Below are positions 1 to 11,243 of a stretch of 64,000 nt of DNA, piece after piece. Made by a program: the position numbers and the translations under genes. The DNA lies in NCBI GenBank assembly GCA_018398765.1, contig JAHBMJ010003566.1, forward strand, positions 25,824 to 89,823, written 5' to 3'. Numbering within the stretch: position 1 is the stretch's first letter; every line of letters begins with the position of its first letter. This stretch comes from Chromera velia (taxonomy: Eukaryota; Sar; Chromeraceae). Under the pieces are notes generated by a model, which saw only the letters and a list, made by a program, of their open reading frames with translations, did not search any database and had not been told where the DNA came from.

Positions 1-1180
1 TCTATCCACGCAGTTCCCGACTAAGTAATTTTTAGATAGACAACCGATCGCACCAGCGTCTGGCCATGTTGCTTTTAGGGGGAAGGGTTAGAAGCGGGTG
101 GGGTTAGACAGTTCAAATGCGTACTCTGCCTCGCTCTCTTTTGTCTGGTAGTTCTCTTTTCACCTCTCTCCTTCGGGTATATGCTGGTGGGGGAAAGAGA
201 CACGGTGGATCCTGTGAAGAATAGTGTGTTCACTGTCCTACAGTCGAAGGTAAAAAGGTGATCGATGATGCGGTGCATCGATTGTCTGCATGCGTGCGAA
301 CAGAGCAGCTTAGATCTAAACTTCACTTTCTGGCAGAGAGAATGAAAGAGAGAACGGGAATCAGTGAAAAGGTCTATAGAGCAAGATGGACTGTTGCAGC
401 TGGGGGAACAGATATTGGAAAAGAAGAGACATACGGAAAGCTACAGAGATTCGCGCCAGAGATAACGGCAGTGATGGATAATGGATCCATAGTGCTCCGA
501 CGACAGCTGCTTTTCCAGGCCGCGTGAACTTTGATTTTCTGGGGCCGTATATTGCACAACAGCCTTTGAGATCGAAGCGCGGTCTCAAATTGTCAATTAA
601 TTGTACGCATGCATTCGTGTGGATCTGATCATGCTTCCCCTTTCTGATTGAAAGCTTACATCATGGTTCAATGAGTGACCTTCTGGTTTCTCATTCACTT
701 CTTTTGACACTCGACCTTGATGTATACATTCCTTCAAACGTCTCACCTCAGATCAGTCTAGGTGTTACGATGATTTCTTTATGTAGATAGATGAGCTAGT
801 GAGTGAATCTCCCTTTTATCAGAATCTCTTGATGTGATTGACTAAGGTGATACGAGTCTAGCCTAAGGCCTTTTCGGTTGCTAGTCTCCCGACCAGCGCT
901 ACCTATCATATCATAACATATGTAAGAGAGCTTGTTTCATTCATTGTGGACTGGGAGCCAAAGAAGGCAAGTGCACTGATCGAAGCTTGTCTAAAATGAG
1001 TATACGCGCGTCTTGTGTAGTTGTTCAGCCTTTAGCTTCAGCCTAGCCTGCGGAGGGTCATGGTTGTTCATATTCATGTAGAAGCAGGCCAAGCGGCAGT
1101 GGCTTGCTCCTTATATTTATAACTGTATGCATAGGTTGCCATTTGTCTCTGGTTTCGGAGACCCTAGGGTTAACCACAAT
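1..1180. other. Left flank, no supported gene
   Basis: I find no coding feature here that I can defend. A plus-strand open frame at 258-527 (89 codons, starts ATG) is possible, but it has no recognisable motif, no convincing splice context and overlaps open frames on the other strand. GC content falls steadily to the right. The stretch may be the edge of a gene lying mostly outside the window or simple intergenic DNA. Confidence 0.4.
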
Positions 1181-1181
1181 T

Positions 1182-1950
1182 GAGTAAGTAAGTAAGTAAG
1201 TAAGTAAGTAATAATTATATATATTTATACTCTAATTCATACTAGTAGTACACTTGAACTATAGTATGTCACAATGAGAATTTCTAGAACCTTTTGTATC
1301 ACAATGATTTGTGATACAATAATTATGATTTTAAAAACTTTTGACTGCTTCAATTAAATCACAATTATGTGTGAAAAAAATAGTTATAGATCGCATGTTT
1401 TCGGTGTTTGACGCGACTTGACACGCGTCGGGAGGCCGCAGCGTCATAACCGAACGTTACGAGCCACGAAGATCAACTCCAAATATGTATACATGAGTGA
1501 GTGAGTGAGCGAGTAAGTAAGTAAGTAAGTGAGCTAGTGAGTGAGTGATCGAGTGAGTGAGTGAGTATAAGTGGGTGAGTGAACTGACTAGTACTAGCAC
1601 TAGTGAGTGAGTAAGTGAGTTATTATGAGTGAGTGAGTGAGTTACTGAGTGAGTGGGTAAGTGAGTGAGTGAGTGAGTAAGTCGAGTGAGTGAGTGAGTG
1701 AGTGAGGTAACAGTGAGTAAATATCAAGGTGAATATATAACTGAGTGGGATGAGTGAAAAACTAGGTGAGTGAATGAGTGGGTGAGTCAGGTGATTGCTA
1801 GAGGTGAGTCAGTAAGTGAGGTGAGTGCTAGGGTGAGTGGGTGAGTGAAATGAGTGAGTGAATTCTAGCAGTGAATGAGATAAGTAGGTGAACTTTGAAT
1901 GATCAAGTAACTGAGTGAGTGAGTGAATGTAGAAGAATAGTCTGATCTTG
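1182..1950. repeat. Degenerate GTAA/GTGA tetranucleotide tracts
   Basis: A clean (AGTA)n run sits at about 1182-1211. A longer tract from about 1493 to 1925 is built of GTGA units with interspersed GTAA, GTGG and GCGA variants. The four-base register is broken by small insertions, as expected of an old microsatellite. Between the two lie short palindromes around a TGTATCACAATG word (about 1295-1320). No gene is supported. Confidence 0.8.
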
Positions 1951-1999
1951 AAGGACTCTGAAGACTTCAAGCTAGACTTCAAGTCACTTTGAAAGTCTA

Positions 2000-4850
2000 G
2001 GATCACTTCAATTTTTGCCTGACTGTTGGCCCTGACAATTTTATCACACCTAACTAACTCTAACTATTTCATCACACCTATTGTGACACAATTATTTGTG
2101 TTACTGGTACTAATGTATAGGGTATTGTATCACAATTTGAATTGTGTCACACAATAGTTGGCATACGGGGTTATGTGGTAGAGTTATACAGGGGTATACC
2201 TGGTTAGGAAATTATCTTTCCTCCCCTCCTACCACATACACAGAGTTAATAGGAATGTTGGTGGGAGACAAGGAGTGATGATAGAGTTGTGAGTGACGGA
2301 ATTATAATCCAGATATAAGGTGTTCATAGAGTGTGTGTGGGATTTACAGCTACAAGTTCACAATCCTATTCCACTAAGTATCTATTGTTGCAAACCTACC
2401 TTTTTTTAAATCACAATTCTACTCCACCGTCTCTACACATAATTATCCCTGATCAATCCCAACGCCTGCTACCTTGCCTTCCTGTTTAACTCCTCACCGC
2501 CTCCTACCACACACACAGAGTATACCTGGTAGACCTTGAACCCAACTCTACTGTCACTCCCACAGGCATGTGGGCATAGATTGTTGAACTGTAATGGGTA
2601 TTCATAATCGACAGTTGACATCTGTACTGCCCAAACAGACCTATTAATATTATCCGTGTTTATGTTTACTGGGAAGTTAGCATCTTATCTTGCTCACAGA
2701 GTGAGCTGTTAACCTTGGGCAGAGACTGTATGGGTAGATAGTGGTTAACCTTTCATTTTACTTACGTATGCCTGCAAGAGTCTCTTCCCAACCAACCCAC
2801 ACACACAGAGTACACAGAGTGAATATTATGTGGAAGGCGTAGAGGTATTGGGTGTAGGGAAGGTAGAATACTATGTGGAGTATGAATAATCTTAACCCAA
2901 CTCTATTATATATCTCTGTGCACACTCTGTGTTATCTGTGTGTGTGGGCCAGGATGCGTGAGGTAGATATTATGAGGAGTATGTGTGGGGGTGTGAGCTG
3001 AAGAGGCTCACCCCTCTTAATAGTCTCTGTAAATTATTAATCAATTTTTAATATTGATTTTCTTTCCTTCCACATCTTCCCGTTACACCTCATTCACCCA
3101 ACGTATGCTGTCCATTCAGTCCCAAATAAATACCAAACACCAAGTATACTCACCCATCAATCCCACCTACAATATTATAATCCCAATATTATCTGTTCAC
3201 TAGGTGTGGTCTGTTTCACGAGACCCCTTATACACATACAACACCCAGTATTATTCCTGTTCAACTACCAAACCTACCATCAATCTTTACTTTACATCTG
3301 TGTGTTAGATACAAGAGTCTCTTCCCAACCAACCCACACACACAGATAATATTGTTATCTTAATGGTAGGTGTGGTAGCAGGATTAGGAATCAAACTTGC
3401 TCACTCACAGAGTCTGTGTTAACACAGATCTCTACCTCACACCGTCCATTACCATCTCACTCACTCTGTGTTATCTGTGTGTGTGGGATTATTGGTAGTA
3501 GGGTGTGTTCATCACACCTAATTCAGAGTTAATAATATTAAATATCGAGCCACTAACTCTTCTATGCCTCCCTCACAGTGTTAGATACAAGAGTCTCTTC
3601 TCAACCAACCCACACACACAGAGTTAAGTTAGCAGTATACTATGATGAGTTGTGTTAATAGGTTATTCATGGGTGGACACCATACGCTGTCTATTTATAA
3701 TCCCAAGTTATCAAGTCAATAATCTTTGGAATGATAGATAATTTCTGGCTGAGTGACCTGGTATATAACAGTGATGAGTCTCTTGCATTCCTCTGTACAC
3801 CCCACTCACCCCGTATTATCTATCCAACATTCCTATTAACTCTGTGTGTGTTCATAGATAAGATACTGAGTTACTCTGAAGTCTGTATGGAGTTGGAATA
3901 GATGAGTTGAGATTGGTTAATAATACCTCTTCACTATCTACCCTTCCTCTATAGCTATATGTACTGTGTGTGTGGTAGGAGGGTTAGAAGGGAACCATGG
4001 GTTCCAACTTAAACAGGAATAATAATGGGTGTGTTGGACTGAGCTCAGACCGTATGCCGCCTCCTACCACACACACAGTACATATAGCTATAGAGGGCAT
4101 AGGGCTAGCAGGGTAGGCAGTAGTAATGGGAGTGGGGTAGGCAGGTATAATTGGGAGTTGGTGTGGGCAAAGATGAAATCTTTGTTATAATTGATCATAC
4201 TGAATAATCATGGATATTTATTAGAAGAGTTGTGTGTGAAGGAGTTAATTTTCCATCGTTAAATCCCAAACATACCTGCCTACGCCCATCACACCTACTA
4301 ATAATACTGCAAAGTGTCTAGGAGAGATAGCAAGGGTAGGGGTGATGAGGGTTTAGTGGGTATACCTGGTTGGATAGCAGAGATGTTAGAGGAGTTGATG
4401 GAAGGTTTGGGGCTCACGGGTATAAATTAACCATCAGTTCTTATCCAACCTCCATATAATCTCTACGCCCAATTCCCATTAAATATCGATTGAACCTACA
4501 GTTCCATTCATAGATGTAAGTTAGTGGGATGATAAGAAAGATTACCGCTATCCCACACACACAGATACAAGAGACACACAGATAGATGTGATGAGTAGGA
4601 GGGACGGTAGGGCGGCAGCAGTGGGCGTTGGCAAAGATAATGAATAATTATAACAATGAATCACCTATTTCATATCGATAATGAATATCCATGATTAATC
4701 TGTGCCGCCCACAGCTACCGGTCTACAGACACACCCCTGTATAATATTAACTCTGTGTTATCTGTGTATGTGGGCATACGGGGTAAGCATGTGTGTTTGT
4801 GTGAGTGTGTGTGGGGTAAATATCGGTGGCCAGTGTAAGTAGTAGTAAGT
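2000..4850. repeat. Mosaic of short recurrent words in both orientations
   Basis: This AT-rich stretch is assembled from words that recur at irregular spacing. One is ACAAGAGTCTCTTCCCAACC or a close variant, at about 2773, 3311 and 3588. CACACACACAGAG or CACACACACAGAT follows it and also occurs near 2508, 2807 and 4556. Its reverse complement, in the form CTCTGTGTTATCTGTGTGTG, is near 2926, 3470 and 4744. TATACCTGGT is near 2195, 2523 and 4363. A word near 4203 (containing ATCATGGATATT) returns inverted near 4684. No open frame of interest is present. It may be decayed non-autonomous elements or a satellite-like region. Confidence 0.6.
3946..4096. repeat. Perfect 37-bp inverted repeat with 77-bp loop
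   Basis: The left arm at 3946-3982 (starting CCTCTATAGCTATATG) is the exact reverse complement of the right arm at 4060-4096 (ending CATATAGCTATAGAGG). Both arms carry the CACACACACAG/CTGTGTGTGTG word of the surrounding mosaic. The 77-base spacer contains smaller dyads, such as GGAACCATGGGTTCC. Perfect arms in an otherwise decayed region suggest a recent origin or maintenance. It could be a foldback element, or a cruciform or hairpin-forming site. Confidence 0.75.
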
Positions 4851-6445
4851 TAATTAAGAATCATAACAGTTAATTGATTATTGTACATCGATACATATAT
4901 AGTAGGAAACATGTGCATCGTGTAAAAAGACTTCAATGCCGACGTTGAAGATTTGTAATACAGCAAAAATATATTGGTACAAGTCGAGGCGTGACAGTGG
5001 TCCGCGGAGCAACCCGGAAAACCACACAAATTCTGACCGTGACGCAATCCTATTAAATCACCGCCAAAGTTACCCTGGGCGGAACCAAGGGCGGAACTTA
5101 CCTAAAGTCATATTTAGAACTTTTATTTAAGCTTTACTAAATAATAATAAATGAATCTTTTATGAATGAATGAATGAAGTTGGCTTTACTAGAGTGGAGC
5201 CGTGCTCCCAGCAGCCCATGTTCATGCAAGAGATCGTCAATTAGTCGATATAGGCCGATATATAGGCCCCCAGATTCTCAATATATAAAAATTATATATA
5301 TACAAAAAAATTAGACAATCCAAAAGAATATATAAATTTTAAACGCAAGAAATTCCCCAACAGTGGGCCCAACTAAAAGTTCTAGACTAAAAGTCTATAT
5401 AAGTCGCTCTCAGAACAACACTAAATCACTCACCCACACTCACACTCACAAGGAACAACCCTATAGGGACAAGTTCCCGGACAACCCGCAGTTGATTGAT
5501 CATGAAACCAATCTAGAAACCAATTTGTGCATACATCATATGGTTAAAGATTGACTCGTCATGTCTGACTCACAGTCCGAGGCTGAGTCAGATCAAGTCA
5601 GTCGATCGATGCATCTACTGCCCGGCAACTGCAGCTGCCACTGTGTCGATCTACATTGAAACAATCTGGTTGTCCGACTGCATGACTAACAGACACGCAG
5701 ACCGACAGACAAGAAAAATGATTCGATATATGGCTGGGGAAACCCAAGGCGGGTCTTTGTCTCAGCAAGTCTACTGCATGCATGCGCACTGATCCATTCA
5801 TTCATCCATCCATTCATTGACTCATTCAGCAAATCAACTTCCATTCATTCCATCGCATTCACTCACTCACTCACTCACTCATTCATCTCCGTCTTCTGAC
5901 GTCTAAAGCCTGTAAGTTGTGATCAAAAATTACGCTTTACTCAATCAACCGACAAAGAAAGGGAGGGAGGGACTGGCTGGGGCGGAGAGGAGGAGATGGA
6001 CTGTCTGTCTCAACCGTGTGCAGGCTGGAGTGCGTGTACGTCTCTTTTCTTTCTTCCTGCTTGCACATCCATCCGGTCGGACTGCCGCCACAAAGATGCA
6101 TGCAACCAGCTGGCTGAAGAGACGACAAACAAAAGCTTTCTGCACGAGGGAGGCCTGACCGACATACACAAAGAGAGGAGAAGAGAACAGGCGGAAAGTG
6201 ATCGGGGAATCAACAACCAAGGGGACTGAAAAAAGTTAGTTTTCTTCGCAGACCGGGGCACTAAGGGGTTACAGAGCAGGAAAGGCATCGCACAACCGCC
6301 CCCCCAACCCCCCCCTTCTTTCTCGCATGATTTGCAAGCGCGCTTCTCTTCAGCCTGCATACAAACCTTGTGTCAATCACTCAAGCGTTAGAGAGGAGGA
6401 ATGAAATAAGCACTTTATTCCTTCCCTCTCTCACTCCCTCGGGGG
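4851..6445. other. Intergenic DNA and 3' flank of the giant gene
   Basis: I see no supported gene. The sequence holds AT-rich runs, a TGAATGAATGAA run near 5160, and a (TCAC)n run near 5856-5884. It then rises in GC towards the gene on the right. On the minus strand an AATAAA hexamer lies at 6419-6414, 27 nt beyond the stop codon at 6446. It is the likely polyadenylation signal of the giant gene, so the 3' UTR probably ends near 6390-6410. Confidence 0.5.
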
Positions 6446-9400
6446 TCATAATATTCCCTGATTCGAGGCCCCTTTTCTGCCGGCCATTTTGATGATGTTG
6501 GCCTGCTGAAGCACTTCCCTCTTCCGTCTCTCCACGTCTTTCGGGGGCTGTCCGGCCTTTCCCTTCTTCAGATTTCTCGGGAAGTCCGGTTGTTCTGGTG
6601 AGCCTGGCTCGACATGCATCACGGGAACGGGGATGGTATTGCCCTTCCATCCGGCGTTGACCTCCAGCAGCATGCGGAGATTTGCCTTCTCCTTCTCGTC
6701 TTGCATTTCTTCATGGTTCTCCATGAAACACCACTCCACATACCTCTCCTTCCCGGCAGCCGAACGCATCCACCTGCACAGGCAGCAAAAAGACAAGAAG
6801 CACCGGAAAGAAAGAAAATCAACATCGGCCACTTTAAACAAATGTGGGAGAAGAAATGTGCATGATGAATGTTGAGCCGAAGTCACGCACATGTCAAAAG
6901 ATATCTGGAGAAGAGTCGAAAAGAAGTCAACTTGCACCTCTGCTCTATATGCAAGAGGTGCAAAGAAGAAAGAGGGGGCGCCCCAAAAAACAGGCGGAAG
7001 CAGACGGAAGAAAAGAAGCAGAGGCACACTAACGAGACATTTCTCACAGGGACCCGTTTTTCCTTCCATCTCTCCTCTTCGAAGGCACATAAAAGCGGAG
7101 AGAAACAACTGAAGTCGTCTTTCAACCTTTCTACGTTGTTCTCTCCATTCTAAGAAGCCTTGTTAGCTTGGACTGAAGTTTGACTGACTGACCCTCCAAC
7201 TGCGTTCTTCAACACTTCGACCTCTTTCATACAGAACTTGTCCTCTGCAGGCAGGCAGGCAAAACGCAGGGGTCCAAACACAGAATCATATGTGCGCATA
7301 TACACACGGAGAGGGGGAGAGCGAGAGAGAGAAAGAGAGGCACGGAAAGGCGATGGGCGGGTGGGAAAGCGGGAAGGAAACTCAGGCATATCAATCAAGA
7401 AAGATACATGAACACTCCCACGCAATCCAAAAGATGCATGATCAATTCTTTGTTTGTTTTCGGGCAGTCACAAGGCTAGCTACCTCCTTTCCCCTCCCTC
7501 CACCACATTGCAGGCAAGCAGGCAGGCAGGCCGACCGACGGACCGTCAGAGAGCTCCTTCACAGGCCTTTCCAACGCAAGATTCGCAATCAGAGCCGTGG
7601 ATCTCTTCAGCGGGTCGAATTCGACCATGTTCGTCGGCTCTCCGATAGAGGTCAAGTAGTCGGTACGCAAAGTTCGTCGCAGTTCAACCAGGTCTCGGAC
7701 CTGCATGCATGGATGCATTCAGTGGGCAGAGAAGTGAGGTCAGGTGAGGTGGAGATAATCCATCACTTGTTCATTTTCATGAAGGGATTGCCTCGCAGTA
7801 AGGAAACTCAGACTTTGGCAGACTCAGGCAGAAATTGAAGACAGAAGAGATGAGCGCACGCGGGGCGGTAACAAAGACAGTTGATTAATTTCCTCAAGAT
7901 CCCAACAACCAACTGACCTCAGGGACTGCGTCAATATCCTCCGCTATTGTGTCTTGTCTCTCGTCTGTGTCCGTGATGCCCTTGAAGTAGTAGTTGATCT
8001 GGTCTTCGTGCGTCACTCCAGGCTCTTCCTTTCCCTCGTCCTCCGCTGACACGGAAGCCTTCTGAGCCTCCATCGCAGCTCGGCGGGCCTCCGTGTACTT
8101 CTCGTGGCGCTTGTCCCAGTAGTCTTGGTACCTGCACGCACCCACGCACATTCATTCGCGTTGAGCTGTCTTCTCCAAAAGGGTTTCTTCATTCGTTTGT
8201 TTGTTTGGCAAGAAATTCGATTCATTGCTTGCATACCCATCTTCAGTCGAGAGGAGGCAGGGTCTTCCCGAAAGGCGCTGAGCTGAATAGAGAAAACTCC
8301 ACTTTGTCGAAAGAAAAAGCAAACGAGGCTAGGATGAAATTGACGTACGAGAGAAAGAGAGAGGGGGAGAAGGGAAGGAGAGTGGGTACATGCAGACATG
8401 CGCACAGACACCGGCACAAAGACAGGCTTTCTGTTCCTCTCTCTCCCCTCTCTTCTTTCAGACACACACAGAAAGAAAGATAAACATGCAAGCAGACACA
8501 CAGACAAGGCGATGCTCGTGTGTGTCGTCCTTCCTTCCAGACCTACCAGATGTCCTTATGGGCCGTCGTGTTGTCGGGGAACTTCCACCAGTGGTCGAGG
8601 GTGACCTGGTCGCCCTTCTGGTGGTAGGGCATCAGCTTGGGCAGCGTCAACAGAGGGGTTCCGTTTTCGTCCACAGAGAAGATCTCGGCAGCAGACAGCG
8701 CATAGCCATGATCTCCAATGTGCCTTCCTTCGAAATCGTAGTTCATCCTGTCCTCGTCCTCCTCCGTCCACTTATACGCGTTCGCGGGGGCGTTGTACTT
8801 TTTGTCGACAATCTCCGGCACGTCCTTCCAGAGGGCCTTGAGGGCCTCTACCTGATTCGGATGGAAGATACCTTCGCCGTCGGGGTTCACTTCCTTTCTG
8901 TACTCTTCTGCGATGTCCTTTTCGGGATCCTCGTCAGTATCAGGAGGGGCCTCTCCGAGGACCTGTGCCTCAGTCTCTCTGTCGGCCTTCTGAATCTGCT
9001 CTTCCTTCCAGGCACGCAGCTCCAGTTTCTCGACAGCAGACATCTCCTTCTCACGCTCCTGGGGGTTCGACTTCCAACCCTGCATGCTCTCCATCACGAC
9101 TTGTCTGGCCTTCGCAATCTTCTTCTGCATATTCGTGTTGTGGTTCCAAAAAGTGCCGGCAGACTCGGACATCGCCCACCAATCCCTCACGTTCGCCATG
9201 TCCCTCGCGTTCTGGTCCCAGACCTTCTCCAAAACTGCCTCATGGAGACGGGGACGGCTGTTGTCCACAGGCGCAGTCTCGCCTTTGTAGATCGCGTCCG
9301 CTGTCCTCAGAAGATCTCGGACCTGCACGCAGGCAGACAGGCAGGCGGGGAGGCAGGCACGCAGACCAGAGGCGTGAAAAGAGGGGAAGATTCAGAAATT

Positions 9401-11205
9401 GCTAACGTAAGTCAAGCGTTCAGGAAGGAAAATACAGCAGCGCCGAGCCAACAGGTGTCGCGTTGAATCATGCCTTGCATCAACCAATGCATCGATGAGA
9501 GTGGACGACCGGGCGAATGCGGGCGCACACGCATGGCAGAGAAAGCGAGAGCGAGAAAAGGACGGAGATGAGGCACAACTTCAGAAATTGAGACGTGACC
9601 AAAGCCAAACTGTTCATGCCATACTTGAATTCCTTCCACCTCCATGACCATCCAGCACACACTCACGAGCCGACTGACTGACTGACCTCAGAGCGCCCTT
9701 CCGCTGTGTCCATCCCTCCGAACTTGGTCAAGAGCTCAACGGAGGCTCCGATCTCCGCCAGAGCGTTGACTCTGTCGAGATCTCCGTCCTCTGCGACCTC
9801 CTCGCGCATATGGTTCTCGAACACAATGTCCAGCTTCTTCCTTCCCGAAACGCCCGTGAACGATTCACCCCCGATACCGGAGTAGAAGCGCAACTTGCTC
9901 AACAGCTCGCGCGGTCTGCGGATTCTGCGCTCCCCTCTCAGCTTTCTCATCGCTTCGTGGACCTTCCCCATGAACTCCTCTCCGTCCATTACGGTGGGGT
10001 CCTGGGGGTCCTTGGCAACGTCGGCCTCCAACTCTTCCATCTCCCTGATGCGCCATTTGATCTTTCGACCTCCAGGCAGGTCGATGTCCTCAAACTCCCA
10101 GTCCTCGTCTGTCTCCTTGGCGTAGGGATTCGTCTCCAACTTGTTCTTCTTCTCCCAGTATCGCTTCTTCAGCATCGACTCGACAGTCGCTATCTCATCC
10201 TCTGTCGCCCCGGACTTCTTCAGGTCCTCCAGGAGCTTCTCGTGACCGAAGAGCTCTGTGAATCGGTCGGGCAACTTTCCAATGGTGTCAACGTAGTCGA
10301 GGGCCTCCTTCTGCTGCTTCAACGTGTACGCACCGAAGTCAAACACAGGGTGGTTGTCAACATGCTCGGCGTCGAAACCCTCAGGTGAGTAGTTGAGGAG
10401 CGGCTGCAACTGGGCGGCCAGGGGGAGGTGGAGGTAACCCGTGAAATTCTCATCGGCAAGCTGCTGGGCAACCTCTTTCTGAGCAGCTGCCAGCAACTCC
10501 TTTCTCTTTGTCTCGCACATGTCCGCCACCACCCCTGTGAGCTTGCCCTTCGAGAGTGGGAACATGGTCTCGAGCTGGGCCTCGATGAGGCTCTCCTTGG
10601 ACTTCAACAGAGCTGCAGCCTTCTCTGCACGCTTCCGCAACTCCATATGAGCGCCCTCTCGAGTGAGCATCTTGGCCTGCTTCTCCATCGATTTTCGCAC
10701 ATCCGGCTGGACCTCCGTCTTTGCCTTCATCTCGACCTCCTCCATCACCTTCTCAACGTTGGACAGAGAAGCGAAAGACTCGAGACCCAGCTGGTGCTTC
10801 ATCGAGTCCACGATCTGCAGCTGCCTGGAGATTTCACCGGTCACCTGAAAAGGAAAACAGGGAGACGGAAAGTGAGAAACACATGAGAGGCATAAAAAAA
10901 CCCTGAGGGAATTCGAACATCTCCGGTTCACAGTCTGTTTAGCCAACTGTCCTGCAAAAGCCAAAGAGCCGCGCGAAGTGATGGAGAGGAGACAGAGAGA
11001 CGGGACAGGAGAGCGCTGACAGACAGGGATATGTCCTTCGTCTTTCCCTCAAATGGGACTGACCCCGCAAAAACAAAAAAGGATAGAAGACAGAATAAAT
11101 CGCTTGCGTTCTTTCTTCTCCTTCCAATTCACAGTCAGACAGACAGTCGGGCAGACCGACACCCTTGCAGGTGCACAGACACACACACACACACACACAC
11201 AGAGC

Positions 11206-11243
<38 letters not shown>

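Noticed and set aside
258-527. Plus-strand 89-codon frame near the left edge
   Set aside because: No motif, no splice evidence and a competing open frame on the other strand; mentioned only as a possibility in the flank description.
1165-1180. Telomere-like CCCTAGGGTTAA word
   Set aside because: It is a single short occurrence without tandem copies.
8390-9466. Long plus-strand open frame of 358 codons
   Set aside because: It lies antisense to exon 34 of the giant gene, crosses its splice borders, and mirrors the codon bias of the minus-strand exon. The same applies to plus-strand frames at 9810-10388, 11869-12864, 14842-15969, 20146-20973 and 23098-23718.
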